From assembly GCA_001298575.1 (NCBI GenBank), contig LJCV01000011.1, positions 43,829-107,828 on the forward strand: a DNA stretch of 64,000 nucleotides. Reading direction: 5' to 3'. Under the pieces are notes generated by a model. The model saw only the letters and a list, made by a program, of their open reading frames with translations, ran no database searches and was not told the origin of the DNA. Of this stretch, positions 1-8,602 are shown piece by piece; within the stretch, counting starts at the first letter, position 1; every line of letters starts with the position of its first letter. Source of the stretch: Actinobacteria bacterium OK074. GTDB taxonomy: Bacteria > Actinomycetota > Actinomycetes > Streptomycetales > Streptomycetaceae. A program made the translations under genes and the position numbers.

Positions 1-1122
1 GGCGCCCGCGTCCTCGCGGTCGGTGAACGCCCGCTGACGGGTGCGCAGTTGCACGTCCGGGCGGTGCTCGACGTCGGCGCCGACGACGTGCTGCTCACCG
101 CGTCGGCCGGGGCGGAGGCCGAGGCCGCCGGGCAGCCCGAGACCGGCGAGGTGCACGTCTACCGGGTGAACGAACTCGGCGTGGAGCGCGTCTCGCAGGA
201 GCCCGGCGTGCACTCGGCGGTACGCGCCGGGGGCGTAACAGTACTCGTCTCGTCGGTGCTGGACCGACCGGGTGCCCAGGTTCAGGTGTTGCGGGAGGGG
301 AAGCCGGCGGCGATCGTGCCGTCGTACGCCGAAGATCCCGGTTTGACCCCGCGCGTGACCCTTACACGTGGGGGCGCACGACAGATTCCGTGCGCCGTGC
401 TTATGCCTACGGACTACGACGGAGACACTCGCCTGCCGGTGCTCGTCGACCCGTACGGGGGTCCGCACGGCCAGCGGGTGACCGCCGCGCACAACCCGCA
501 TCTGACCTCGCAGTGGTTCGCCGACCAGGGTTTCGCGGTGGTCGTCGCGGACGGCCGGGGCACCCCGGGCCACTCCCCCGCCTGGGAGAAGTCGGTGCGG
601 GACGAGCTCGCGGCGGTGGTCCTTCAGGACCAGGTCGACGCGCTCCAGGCGCTGGCCGCCGACTTCCCGCTCGACCTCGCCCGGGTCGGCATCCGGGGCT
701 GGTCCTTCGGCGGCTACCTGGCCGCGCTGGCCGTGCTGCGCCGCCCGGACGTGTTCCACGCGGCGGTGGTCGGCGCCCCGGTCACCGATCTGCGCCTGTA
801 CGACACCCACTACCAGGAGCGCTACCTGGGCCACCCGGCCGAGCAGCCGGAGGTCTACCGCCGCAACTCCCTGGTGGACGACGCCGGTCTGGTCGACGCG
901 GCCGAGCGGCACCGCCCGATGATGATGATCCACGGCCTGGCGGACGACAACGTGGTGGTCGCCCACTCCCTGCGCCTCTCCTCGGCCCTGCTGGCCGCGG
1001 GCCGCCCGCACGAGGTGCTGCCCCTGTCGGGCGTGACGCACATGACTCCGCAGGAGGAGGTCGCGGAGAACCTGCTCAAGCTCCAACTGGACTTCCTGAA
1101 GCGGAGCTTGGGGCTGGGCTGA
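1..1122 (+). CDS. S9-family (prolyl oligopeptidase / DPP IV type) serine peptidase, 5' truncated
   Basis: This is the C-terminal 373 residues of a prolyl-oligopeptidase-family peptidase, which cleaves short peptides in the cytoplasm. The frame is open from base 1, so the true start lies upstream of the window. The first ~100 residues look like the tail of a beta-propeller and the rest is an alpha/beta-hydrolase domain. The nucleophile serine sits in GWSFGGYLAAL (about residue 235), the acid in GLADDNVVVAHS (about 315) and the histidine in GVTHMTPQ (about 347), so the triad looks complete. The gene converges on a peptide ABC operon across a strong terminator, a sensible setting for a peptidase that could process imported peptides. 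The family call is firm; the substrate is unknown. Confidence 0.93.
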   Translation, partial: GARVLAVGERPLTGAQLHVRAVLDVGADDVLLTASAGAEAEAAGQPETGEVHVYRVNELGVERVSQEPGVHSAVRAGGVTVLVSSVLDRPGAQVQVLREGKPAAIVPSYAEDPGLTPRVTLTRGGARQIPCAVLMPTDYDGDTRLPVLVDPYGGPHGQRVTAAHNPHLTSQWFADQGFAVVVADGRGTPGHSPAWEKSVRDELAAVVLQDQVDALQALAADFPLDLARVGIRGWSFGGYLAALAVLRRPDVFHAAVVGAPVTDLRLYDTHYQERYLGHPAEQPEVYRRNSLVDDAGLVDAAERHRPMMMIHGLADDNVVVAHSLRLSSALLAAGRPHEVLPLSGVTHMTPQEEVAENLLKLQLDFLKRSLGLG

Positions 1123-1149
1123 GAAGGTCCGGCCTGGCTGCCGGACGGC

Positions 1150-1185
1150 AACGGGCCGGAGCGACATGGCGCGCTCCGGCCCGTT
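1150..1185. terminator. Bidirectional intrinsic terminator
   Basis: A perfect 14-bp inverted repeat (1150-1163 with 1172-1185, arms AACGGGCCGGAGCG / CGCTCCGGCCCGTT) encloses an 8-nt loop and ends in TTT on the plus strand and AAA on the other side. It lies between the convergent S9 peptidase and ABC operon A and can serve both. Confidence 0.88.
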
Positions 1186-1292
1186 TACGGCACCCGCACG
1201 GCCGTACGTTGTTCACTCTGATGCGTCCGTATATCGGAACGGCGTCGGCCAAGTTGCCTCGATGTTAACGAGATTTGCCCGCATTCATCCGC

Positions 1293-2342
1293 TTATGACG
1301 CCTGCTCCGGCGGTACCACCAGCTTCTCCTCCGCGAAGTGGCAGGCCGAGTCGTGCGCCGCCGGGCCGCTCGCGAGGCGGAACTCGGCGGGCACCGCGAG
1401 CAGCGGCACCTCCAGCGCGCACCGTTCCTCCGCCTTCCAGCAGCGGGTGCGGAAGCGGCAGCCGGAGGGGACGTTGGTCGGCGAGGGCACGTCCCCGGTG
1501 AGGATGATCCGCTCCCGGTGCTCCCGCGCCTCCGGGTCGGGCACCGGCACGGCGGACAACAGGGCCTGGGTGTACGGATGCGTGGGATGGTCGTAGATCT
1601 CCGCGTCCCGGCCGGTCTCCACGATCCGGCCGAGGTACATCACGCCGACCCGGTCGGAGATGTGCCGCACGATCGACAGGTCGTGCGCGATGAAGACGTA
1701 CGACAGCCCGAACTCGTCCTGCAACCGGTCGAGGAGATTGACCACTTGGGCCTGGACGGAGACGTCGAGCGCGGAGACCGGCTCGTCGGCGACGATGATC
1801 TCCGGACGGAGCGCCAACCCCCGGGCGATGCCGATGCGTTGGCGCTGGCCGCCGGAGAACTGGTGCGGATAGCGGTTGATGTACTCGGGGTTGAGCCCGA
1901 CCACGTCGAGCAGTTCCCGCACCCGGCGCCGCCGGTCGCCCTTGGGCGCGGCCTCGGGGTGGATCTCGTAGGGCTCCCCGATGATGTCGCCCACGGTCAT
2001 GCGGGGGTTGAGCGAGGTGTACGGGTCCTGGAAGACCATCTGGATGTTGCGGCGGACGGCCTTGAGGGCGCGGCCGGAGAGCCGGGTGACGTCCTCGCCC
2101 TTGTAGGTGATCGAACCGGCCGTCGGGCGTTCGAGGTTGACGAGCATCTTGGCGACCGTGGACTTGCCGCAGCCCGACTCCCCCACGATGCCGAGGGTTT
2201 CACCGGCGCGCAGCTCGAAGTCCACGCCGTCGACGGCCTTCACGGCGCCGACCTGCTTCTTGAAGAGCACGCCCTGGGTGAGCGGGTAGTGCTTGACCAG
2301 CCCGCGCACCTCCAGGATCGGCTCAGCCACGGTCGTCGCCAT
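1293..2342 (-). CDS. Oligopeptide ABC transporter ATPase (DppF/OppF type), operon A
   Basis: This is the second ATPase of a dipeptide/oligopeptide importer (349 residues, normal length). It has Walker [10 protein letters not shown] (about residue 54), signature SGGQRQ, Walker B IIVADEP and the switch region AHDLS. The C-terminal oligo_HPY extension carries a cysteine set ([15 protein letters not shown] plus a later Cys) of the kind reported to hold an iron-sulfur cluster in some Dpp transporters; that role is inferred here. Its start overlaps the end of the upstream ATPase by 20 nt, implying translational coupling. It is the last gene of a five-gene minus-strand operon. Confidence 0.93.
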   Translation of the reverse strand: MATTVAEPILEVRGLVKHYPLTQGVLFKKQVGAVKAVDGVDFELRAGETLGIVGESGCGKSTVAKMLVNLERPTAGSITYKGEDVTRLSGRALKAVRRNIQMVFQDPYTSLNPRMTVGDIIGEPYEIHPEAAPKGDRRRRVRELLDVVGLNPEYINRYPHQFSGGQRQRIGIARGLALRPEIIVADEPVSALDVSVQAQVVNLLDRLQDEFGLSYVFIAHDLSIVRHISDRVGVMYLGRIVETGRDAEIYDHPTHPYTQALLSAVPVPDPEAREHRERIILTGDVPSPTNVPSGCRFRTRCWKAEERCALEVPLLAVPAEFRLASGPAAHDSACHFAEEKLVVPPEQAS

Positions 2343-3309
2343 GCAGGCACTCCCTCCAGTAGAAGCAGGCGCTGCCCCGGTCCTCGGACACCTCCGCGAG
2401 CGGCGGTTCGTCGGTGCGGCACACGTCCTGGGCCAGCGGGCAGCGCGGGTTGAAGGCGCAACCGGGCGGAATGTGCAGGAGGTTGGGCGGCAGGCCCTTG
2501 ATGGCGTACAGCTCCCGCCCCTTCTGGTCCAGCCGCGGGATCGACCTCAACAGGCCCTGGGTGTACGGGTGGGCGGGCGCCTTGTAGATGTCGTGCACGG
2601 GGGCGGACTCGACGATGCGGCCCGCGTACATCACCGCGATGCGGTCGGCGACGTCGGCGACCACGCCCAGGTCGTGCGTGATGAGGATGAGCCCCATTTG
2701 GTACTCGCGCTGCAACTCGGCGAGCAGGTCCATGACTTGGGCCTGGACGGTGACGTCGAGCGCGGTGGTCGGTTCGTCGGCGATGATCAGCGCGGGTTCC
2801 AGGGCCAGCGCCATGGCGATCATGATGCGCTGGCGCATGCCGCCGGAGAACTGGTGCGGGTAGTCGCGCACCCGCTCGGCGGCGGCCGGGATGCGCACCC
2901 GGTCCATCAGCTCAACGGCCTTGGCGCGCGCGTCCTTTCGGGACATCCCGCGGTGCACGGTGAACATCTCGCCGAGCTGGTCGCCCACGGTGAGCACGGG
3001 GTTGAGGGACGACAGCGCGTCCTGGAAGATCATCGCCATCCCGGCGCCGCGGATCTTCCGCCGCTCGGCCTCCTTCAGCTTGAGCAGGTCCTGGCCCTGG
3101 AACAGGATTTCGCCGCCGGTGATCCGGCCCGGGGGCATGTCCAGGATGCCCATCACGGCCTGTGCGGTGACCGACTTCCCCGAACCGGACTCGCCGAGCA
3201 CGGCGAGGGTCTCGCCCGCGTCGACGCCGTAGGAGACCCCGTTGACGGCCTTGGCGACGCCCTCGCGGGTTCTGAACTCGACGTGCAGGTCGCGTACTTC
3301 GAGCAGCAT
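2323..3309 (-). CDS. Oligopeptide ABC transporter ATPase (DppD/OppD type), operon A
   Basis: First nucleotide-binding subunit of peptide importer A (328 residues). Walker A is GESGSGKSV, with the GSGKSV variant typical of DppD; the signature is FSGGMRQR, Walker B LIIADEP, and the D-loop region [11 protein letters not shown]. The C-terminal oligo_HPY region contains [15 protein letters not shown] and a later SACF, giving four cysteines. It pairs with the adjacent DppF-type ATPase to power the two permeases. The start lies 9 nt after the permease stop. No regulatory site is visible inside the operon here. Confidence 0.93.
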   Translation of the reverse strand: MLLEVRDLHVEFRTREGVAKAVNGVSYGVDAGETLAVLGESGSGKSVTAQAVMGILDMPPGRITGGEILFQGQDLLKLKEAERRKIRGAGMAMIFQDALSSLNPVLTVGDQLGEMFTVHRGMSRKDARAKAVELMDRVRIPAAAERVRDYPHQFSGGMRQRIMIAMALALEPALIIADEPTTALDVTVQAQVMDLLAELQREYQMGLILITHDLGVVADVADRIAVMYAGRIVESAPVHDIYKAPAHPYTQGLLRSIPRLDQKGRELYAIKGLPPNLLHIPPGCAFNPRCPLAQDVCRTDEPPLAEVSEDRGSACFYWRECLHGDDRG

Positions 3310-3318
3310 GGGGGCGGC

Positions 3319-4299
3319 TCACCTCAGCTTCGGGTCGAGGGCGTCGCGCACCGCGTCGCCGAGCATGATGAACGCGAGGACGGTGATCGCGAGCGCGCCC
3401 GACGGCCACAGGAGCGCGTGCGGGGCGTTGCGGACGTAGGGGGAGGCGGCGGAGATGTCGATGCCCCAGGACACGCTCGGCGGCTTCAGGCCGACGCCGA
3501 GGTAGGACAGGGTCGCCTCCAGCGCGATGTAGGTGCCGAGCGCGATGGTCGCCACGACGATCACGGGCGCGACGGCGTTGGGCGCGATGTGCCGCAGCAG
3601 GATGCGGGAGTTGGAGGCGCCGAGCGCCCGGGCGGCCTGGACGTAGTCGTTCTGTTTGACGGTGAGCACGGAGCCGCGGGCGATGCGGGAGATCTGCGGC
3701 CAGCCGAGCAGGACCATGAACCCGATGACGGGCCAGATCGTGTTGGTGACCACCACGGACAGCAGGACCAGACCGCCCAGGACGACCGGGATCGCGAAGA
3801 AGACGTCGGTGATCCGGGACAGCACCGAGTCCCACACCCCGCCGAAGTACCCCGCGAGACCGCCCAGGACCGACCCGAGGACCGCGACCCCGAGGGTGGC
3901 GCACACGGCGACCGCGGCGGACGTACGGGCCCCGTAGACGGTCCGCGTGTACACGTCGCAGCCCTGGCCGTCGTAGCCGAACGGGTGTCCGGGGGCGGAG
4001 CCCTGCTGGGCCTTGGCGAGGTCGCACTTGAGCGGGTTGCCGGAGGCGATCAGTGAGGGCCACAGGGAGATGACGACGAGGAAGAGGATGACCAGCGCGG
4101 AGAGCAGGAACACGGGGTTGCGCCGCAGGTCCCGCCAGGCGTCGGACCAGAGGGAGCGCGGCTTGTTGCTCGGCCCGGTCCCCTCCGGCCCGCCGGGGGT
4201 GCGTTCCAGCGTCTCCGCCTCGCTCGTCGCGAGGTCCATCGCGCCGCCCATGCCGGTCCCGGCAATCGCGAGGTCGGGATCGTGCGGCTGCTCAGGCAT
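3319..4299 (-). CDS. Peptide ABC transporter permease (DppC/OppC type), operon A
   Basis: Inner-membrane permease of peptide importer A (326 residues). A cytoplasmic N-terminus of ~50 residues precedes six predicted membrane segments; the first hydrophobic stretch is FLLSALVILFLVVISLWPSL. The ATPase-docking EAA loop reads ALGASNSRILLRHIAPN, and the C-terminus ends in the family hallmark LGDAVRDALDPKLR. The ORF begins 8 nt inside the preceding permease gene, so the two are probably coupled. The start is somewhat uncertain because the N-terminal tail is low in conservation. Confidence 0.92.
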   Translation of the reverse strand: MPEQPHDPDLAIAGTGMGGAMDLATSEAETLERTPGGPEGTGPSNKPRSLWSDAWRDLRRNPVFLLSALVILFLVVISLWPSLIASGNPLKCDLAKAQQGSAPGHPFGYDGQGCDVYTRTVYGARTSAAVAVCATLGVAVLGSVLGGLAGYFGGVWDSVLSRITDVFFAIPVVLGGLVLLSVVVTNTIWPVIGFMVLLGWPQISRIARGSVLTVKQNDYVQAARALGASNSRILLRHIAPNAVAPVIVVATIALGTYIALEATLSYLGVGLKPPSVSWGIDISAASPYVRNAPHALLWPSGALAITVLAFIMLGDAVRDALDPKLR

Positions 4300-5215
4300 A
4301 GCGGATCCTCGGGTCGAGTACGGCGTACAGGAGATCGACGAGCAGGTTGGCCACCAGGAAGACCAGGACCAGGACGGTCACGAAGCCGACCACCGTCTGC
4401 GTGTTCTGCCGGAGGATCCCCTGGTAGAGCTGGTAGCCGACGCCGTGGATGTTGAAGATGCGCTCGGTGACGATCGCGCCGCCCATCAGCGCGCCGACGT
4501 CGGTGCCGATGAAGGTGACGACGGGGATCAGCGAGTTGCGCAGCAGGTGCCGCACGATCACCCGGTGCCGGGGCAGCCCCTTGGCGACGGCCGTGCGGAC
4601 GTAGTCGGCGCGCTTGTTCTCGGCGATGGAGGTGCGGGTCAGCCGGGTCACGTACGCGAGGGACACGGAGGCCAGCACCAGGCCGGGGACGACCAGTTCA
4701 CCGAAGGCCGCGTCCGTGGAGACGGACGGTTTGATCCAGCCCCATTCGACGCCGAGCAGCAGTTGCAGCAGCAGACCGGTGACGAAGGTCGGCACCGAGA
4801 TGACGACGAGGGTCAGCACCAGCACGGCGGTGTCGACCGGGCGGCCCCGGCGCAGTCCGGTGACCACGCCCAGGGTGATGCCGATGACGACCTCGAAGAG
4901 GACCGCCACGATCGTCAGCCGGATGGTGACCGGGAACGACGTCGACATCAGCTCGGTGACCTTCTGGCCGTTGAAGGCGGTGCCGAAGTCGCCGGTGAAG
5001 ACGTTGCCCATGTAGGTCAGGTACTGCTGCCAGACCGGTTGGTCGAGGCCGAACTCCTTCTTGAGCTGGGCGGCGGTGGCGGCGTCGCAGGCACGGTCGC
5101 CGCACAGGCCCGCGATGGGGTCGCCCATGACGTTGACCATGAGGAAGATCAGCAGGGTGGCGCCGAAGAAGACCGGGATCATCTGCAACAGGCGCCGGAG
5201 TACGTACCGTCCCAT
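4292..5215 (-). CDS. Peptide ABC transporter permease (DppB/OppB type), operon A
   Basis: Partner permease of importer A (307 residues). It starts with the DppB signature MGRYVLRRLLQMIPVFFGAT, has an extracellular loop with a cysteine pair (GLCGDRACD) after the first membrane segment, and carries the EAA loop AVAKGLPRHRVIVRHLLRN. It ends with AVLDPRIRYA, typical of DppB. The start is supported by GGAG five bases upstream. Immediately 5' of that site is an unbroken 12-cytosine tract on the coding strand, followed upstream by a strong hairpin that separates it from the binding-protein gene. Confidence 0.92.
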   Translation of the reverse strand: MGRYVLRRLLQMIPVFFGATLLIFLMVNVMGDPIAGLCGDRACDAATAAQLKKEFGLDQPVWQQYLTYMGNVFTGDFGTAFNGQKVTELMSTSFPVTIRLTIVAVLFEVVIGITLGVVTGLRRGRPVDTAVLVLTLVVISVPTFVTGLLLQLLLGVEWGWIKPSVSTDAAFGELVVPGLVLASVSLAYVTRLTRTSIAENKRADYVRTAVAKGLPRHRVIVRHLLRNSLIPVVTFIGTDVGALMGGAIVTERIFNIHGVGYQLYQGILRQNTQTVVGFVTVLVLVFLVANLLVDLLYAVLDPRIRYA

Positions 5216-5235
5216 GAGGGCTCCGGAGGGGGGGG

Positions 5236-5262
5236 GGGGCGGCCCCGCGAGCGGGCCGCCCC
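5236..5262 (-). terminator. Intercistronic hairpin after binding-protein gene, operon A
   Basis: Inverted repeat GGGGCGGCCC / GGGCCGCCCC (10 bp, 7-nt loop) sits just 3' of the lipoprotein gene and is followed, toward the permease, by a 12-C homopolymer rather than a U-run. The position fits an mRNA-stabilising or partial-termination hairpin that lets the binding protein be made in excess of the membrane subunits. Confidence 0.7.
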
Positions 5263-5275
5263 GGACGGTTGTCGC

Positions 5276-6943
5276 TCAGCCGACCTTGATCTCGTTGTAG
5301 ACCGGCACGCTGAACGGGTTGAGGGCCACGTTCGACAGGCGCGAGGAGTAGCCGGCGCTGCCGTTCTGGTACCAGAGCGGGATGGCGGCCATGTTGTCGC
5401 GCACGACCTCCTCGGCCTGCTGGAAGAGGTCGACGGCCTTGGCGGTGTCGGTCTCGGCGTTGGCCTCGTCGACGAGCTTGTCGAAGTCCTTGTCGGACCA
5501 CTTGCCGTCGTTGGAGGAGGCGTTGGTGTAGTAGAGCGGCTGGAGGAAGTTCTGGATGAGCGGGTAGTCCATCTGCCAGCCCGCCCGGAAGGGACCGGAC
5601 AGCTTCTTCTGCTGGATCTGGTTGCGGTAGTCGGCGAAGGTGCCGACGGGGTTGCCGACGCACGCCTTGTCGTTGCCCAGCGCGTTGTTGATGGAGTTGC
5701 AGACGGCGTCGATCCACTGCTTGTGGGAGCCGGTGTCCGCGTTGTACGAGAGTTTGACCTGGCCGCCGGGCAGGCCGCCGCCCTCCTGGATCAGCTTCTT
5801 GGCCTCGGCGGGCTTGTACTGGCAGGCGTCGCCGCACAGGCCCTTCTTGTAGCCGCCCTCCGCGCCGAGGACGGGCGAGGTCCAGTCGGTGGCGGGGGTG
5901 CGGGTGCCGTCGAAGATGGTCTTGGTGATGGTGGCCCGGTCGATCGCCATGGACAGGCCCTGGCGGACCTTCTCCAGGCCGCTCGCGTTCCACTTCTTGT
6001 CGTAGAAGGGGAAGGCGAGGGTCTGGATGATGCCGGCGGGGGTGTTGAGGTAGCGGTCGCCGAGGTCGTTCTTGACGTTCTTGAGCTGGGCGGCGGGCAC
6101 GTCGTCGACGAGGTCGAGGTTGCCGGCCATCAGGTCGGTGTAGGCGGTGTTGTTGTCGGTGTAGACCTTGAGGTCGACGCCGCTGTTCTGGGCCTTGTCG
6201 GTGCCCGCGTAGCCGTCCCACTTGCGCAGGGACATCTTCGAGCCCTTGGTGTAGGAGTCGACGAGGTAGGGGCCGTTGCCGACGGGCTTCTTCAGCCAGG
6301 CCGCGTGGTCGTCGAAGAACGCCTTCGGCAGCGGGGAGTAGGCCGCGTAGCCGAGGGTGTCGGGGAAGGTCGAGAACTTCTGGTTGAGCTTGACGGTGAA
6401 GGTGTCGGTGCCGGTGACCTTCAGGCCCGAGAGGGTGTCGGCGCTCTGTTTGCCGCCGTCCTCCGGATGGGTCTTGTCGTAGCCGTCGATGTACCCGAAG
6501 AAGTAGGCGTTCTTCTGGTTGTTCTTGAGGCTCGCGCCGTAGTTCCAGGCGTCGACGAAGGACTGGGCGGTGACGGCCTCGCCGTTGCTGAACTTCCAGC
6601 CGCTCCTGATCTTCACGGTGAAGTTCTGCGAATCCGTCGTGTCGATCGAGGCGGCCAGCATGTCCTTGGCCTTGCCGGTCTTGGGGTCGTAGCGCTTGAG
6701 GCCCCGGAAGACCATGTCGAGGACCTTGCCGCCCTGGACCTCGTTGGTGTTGGCGGGCTCCAGCGGGTTCTGCGGGTCGCCCCAGGAGGAGCTGAGCACC
6801 CCGGAGGTGCCGCTTCCGCTGCCGCCGCTGTCGTCCCCTCCGCCGCCGCAGCCGGTGGCCGCGAGCGCCAGCGCGGCGGCGGACGCCGCCCAGCGGACGG
6901 GTCTGGCGCTTCGGTGGTGCCTGGCGCGTCGGGCTCCACGCAT
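5276..6943 (-). CDS. Peptide ABC transporter substrate-binding lipoprotein, operon A
   Basis: Extracytoplasmic SBP_bac_5 (cluster C) peptide/oligopeptide-binding protein of 555 residues. The chosen ATG at 6943 has AGGAGG six bases upstream; a longer GTG start at 6964 would place that site inside the gene. A basic N-terminus and hydrophobic stretch lead to lipobox AATGC (Cys about residue 32) and a Gly/Asp/Ser linker, so the mature protein should be membrane-anchored. It is the first gene of its operon, followed by permeases and ATPases, the classic Dpp/Opp arrangement. Ligand specificity cannot be read from the sequence. Confidence 0.93.
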   Translation of the reverse strand: MRGARRARHHRSARPVRWAASAAALALAATGCGGGGDDSGGSGSGTSGVLSSSWGDPQNPLEPANTNEVQGGKVLDMVFRGLKRYDPKTGKAKDMLAASIDTTDSQNFTVKIRSGWKFSNGEAVTAQSFVDAWNYGASLKNNQKNAYFFGYIDGYDKTHPEDGGKQSADTLSGLKVTGTDTFTVKLNQKFSTFPDTLGYAAYSPLPKAFFDDHAAWLKKPVGNGPYLVDSYTKGSKMSLRKWDGYAGTDKAQNSGVDLKVYTDNNTAYTDLMAGNLDLVDDVPAAQLKNVKNDLGDRYLNTPAGIIQTLAFPFYDKKWNASGLEKVRQGLSMAIDRATITKTIFDGTRTPATDWTSPVLGAEGGYKKGLCGDACQYKPAEAKKLIQEGGGLPGGQVKLSYNADTGSHKQWIDAVCNSINNALGNDKACVGNPVGTFADYRNQIQQKKLSGPFRAGWQMDYPLIQNFLQPLYYTNASSNDGKWSDKDFDKLVDEANAETDTAKAVDLFQQAEEVVRDNMAAIPLWYQNGSAGYSSRLSNVALNPFSVPVYNEIKVG

Positions 6944-6994
6944 GGAGTGCCTCCTCGGGTGCACGGCTTCCAGCGCGGGGGGCGCTGTGCTGTT

Positions 6995-7023
6995 CCAGTA
7001 GCGCCCATATCAACCGATGTCAG
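6995..7023 (-). promoter_or_regulatory. Candidate promoter of operon A
   Basis: On the minus strand CTGACA (7023-7018) and TACTGG (7000-6995) are separated by 17 bp, about 50 bp before the SBP start. It is a visual sigma-70/HrdB-like match only. The rest of the 560-bp divergent region (6944-7503) holds no gene I can support; it is unusually AT-rich for this genome between about 7200 and 7440. Confidence 0.4.
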
Positions 7024-7433
7024 GCATTTCGGCCATTCACCCCACCCCTGCGGGGGACGCGGATCAGCCGGATGTACGTACACCCCATGAACGAAACGTG
7101 AAGGTCAGGCCCGGCCGGACGGCCCCAGATCGGGCACTTCGGACAGTACGCACGGCAATACCCCGCGCGACCGAAATGGGCCTTGCAATTCCGGCGCAAT
7201 GGATCTTCACTCTTCGATGCCGAACTGTTTTGTTAAGAGTCCGTTACGCCGTTTTTGTGACCCACCTTGTCCGCATATCGAACTAATCCACCGATAGGCG
7301 TAGTTCGTGTGACCCAGGACACGGATGCATCACAGGGCGCTACACGCGTAGCTACGATAAGACCAAGAACAGGTAAAGAAGGTAAAGAGAAACCCAAGTC
7401 GCCCGAGAATTTATTGACCTTGAATGAATTGCG

Positions 7434-7462
7434 TTGAAAAAGTCCGGCGTAGCCCGTAGGGG
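7434..7462 (+). promoter_or_regulatory. Candidate promoter of operon B
   Basis: TTGAAA (7434-7439), a 17-bp spacer, then TAGGGG (7457-7462), about 40 bp before the permease ATG, which has AGGAG seven bases upstream of it. A -35/-10 pair with correct spacing makes this the best promoter candidate in the divergent region. Confidence 0.45.
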
Positions 7463-7503
7463 AACACCCTGCGGAGTCCTCACCCTCCCGGGCCAGGAGC
7501 ATC

Positions 7504-8532
7504 ATGACCCCCGCAATCCCACCTGCGGCCGCCCCGCTCGAGGTGACCGACGAGAGCGCCGAGAAGTCGACCACTTCTCCCGCTCCGGAGGCCAACGAGA
7601 GCAGGTCCCCAGGACAGCTCGCGTGGCGCCGCTTCAAGCGGGACCGCACGGGCGTCATATCGGCCGTCATCGTGATCTTCTTCTTCGTGATCGCGCTGGC
7701 GGCGCCGCTGATCGCGAAGGTGTACGGCAAGAATCCGTACACCACCTACGCGAGCCAGGACCCGAGCCTGCTCGACGCCTTCGCGTACCCGTCCGGGCCG
7801 AACGGAGGCATGAGTTCCCAGTTCTGGTTCGGCGTCGAACCGCAGCTGGGCCGGGACGTGTTCACGTTCCTGCTCTACGCGATCCGCAACTCGCTCGGCA
7901 TCGCCCTGGCGGCCAGCGTCATCACCATGGTTCTCGGTGTGGTGATCGGCGTGACGGCCGGATACCTGGGCGGCAGGACCGACTACTTCGTCGGCCGGCT
8001 CATCGACATCCTGCTGTCGTTCCCCTCGACGCTGTTCTTCATCGCCTTCATGCCCGTGGTCTACGGCCTGTTCGTCGCTCCCGACGACAACATCCCGACC
8101 TCGCTCCGGGCCACCTGCCTCATCCTCGTGCTCGCCGGCTTCGGCTGGGCGTCCATCGCCCGGCTGCTGCGCGGCCAGGTACTGGGCCTGCGCGAGCGGG
8201 AGTTCGTCGAGGCCGCCAAGGTGACGGGAGCGTCGTCGCGGCGCATCGTGTTCAAGGAACTGCTCCCCAACCTCTGGACCCCGATCATCATTCAGGCCAC
8301 CCTCATGGTCCCGATGTACGTGACAACCGAGGCGGGCCTCGCCTTCCTCGGGGTGGGCATGATCGACCCGACCCCCGACTGGGGCGTCATGATCCAGCGG
8401 GGCGCCCAGTTCTACACCAACGACCTCACCTTCATGCTCTTCCCCGGTGTGTCCATGGTGATCTTCGTGCTGGCGTTCAATCTGCTCGGCGACTCGGTAC
8501 GTGACGCGCTCGACCCCAAGTCGAAGCGCTGA
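7504..8532 (+). CDS. Peptide ABC transporter permease (DppC type), operon B; BldKA-like
   Basis: DppC-type permease (342 residues) heading a second peptide-import operon. After ~50 cytoplasmic residues come six predicted membrane segments; the extracellular insert after the first segment contains FWFGVEPQLGRDVFTFLLY, close to the equivalent in operon C. The EAA loop is VTGASSRRIVFKELLPN and the C-terminus LLGDSVRDALDPKSKR. The start has a good AGGAG site. A permease, not the binding protein, is the first gene, as in bldK. Its closest relative in the window is the permease at 29927-30970. Confidence 0.93.
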   Translation: MTPAIPPAAAPLEVTDESAEKSTTSPAPEANESRSPGQLAWRRFKRDRTGVISAVIVIFFFVIALAAPLIAKVYGKNPYTTYASQDPSLLDAFAYPSGPNGGMSSQFWFGVEPQLGRDVFTFLLYAIRNSLGIALAASVITMVLGVVIGVTAGYLGGRTDYFVGRLIDILLSFPSTLFFIAFMPVVYGLFVAPDDNIPTSLRATCLILVLAGFGWASIARLLRGQVLGLREREFVEAAKVTGASSRRIVFKELLPNLWTPIIIQATLMVPMYVTTEAGLAFLGVGMIDPTPDWGVMIQRGAQFYTNDLTFMLFPGVSMVIFVLAFNLLGDSVRDALDPKSKR

Positions 8533-8602
8533 CCCCTCTCTTCCTCCCGGTCCGGTCAATGTTGTCCGGCTGGTCCGTCCCACCCGTTTAGGCAGGGTTA
8601 CT

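Noticed and set aside
8501..8602. Longer start for the operon B binding protein
   Set aside because: It would overlap the permease gene and bury the Tat/lipobox signal 34 residues inside the protein.
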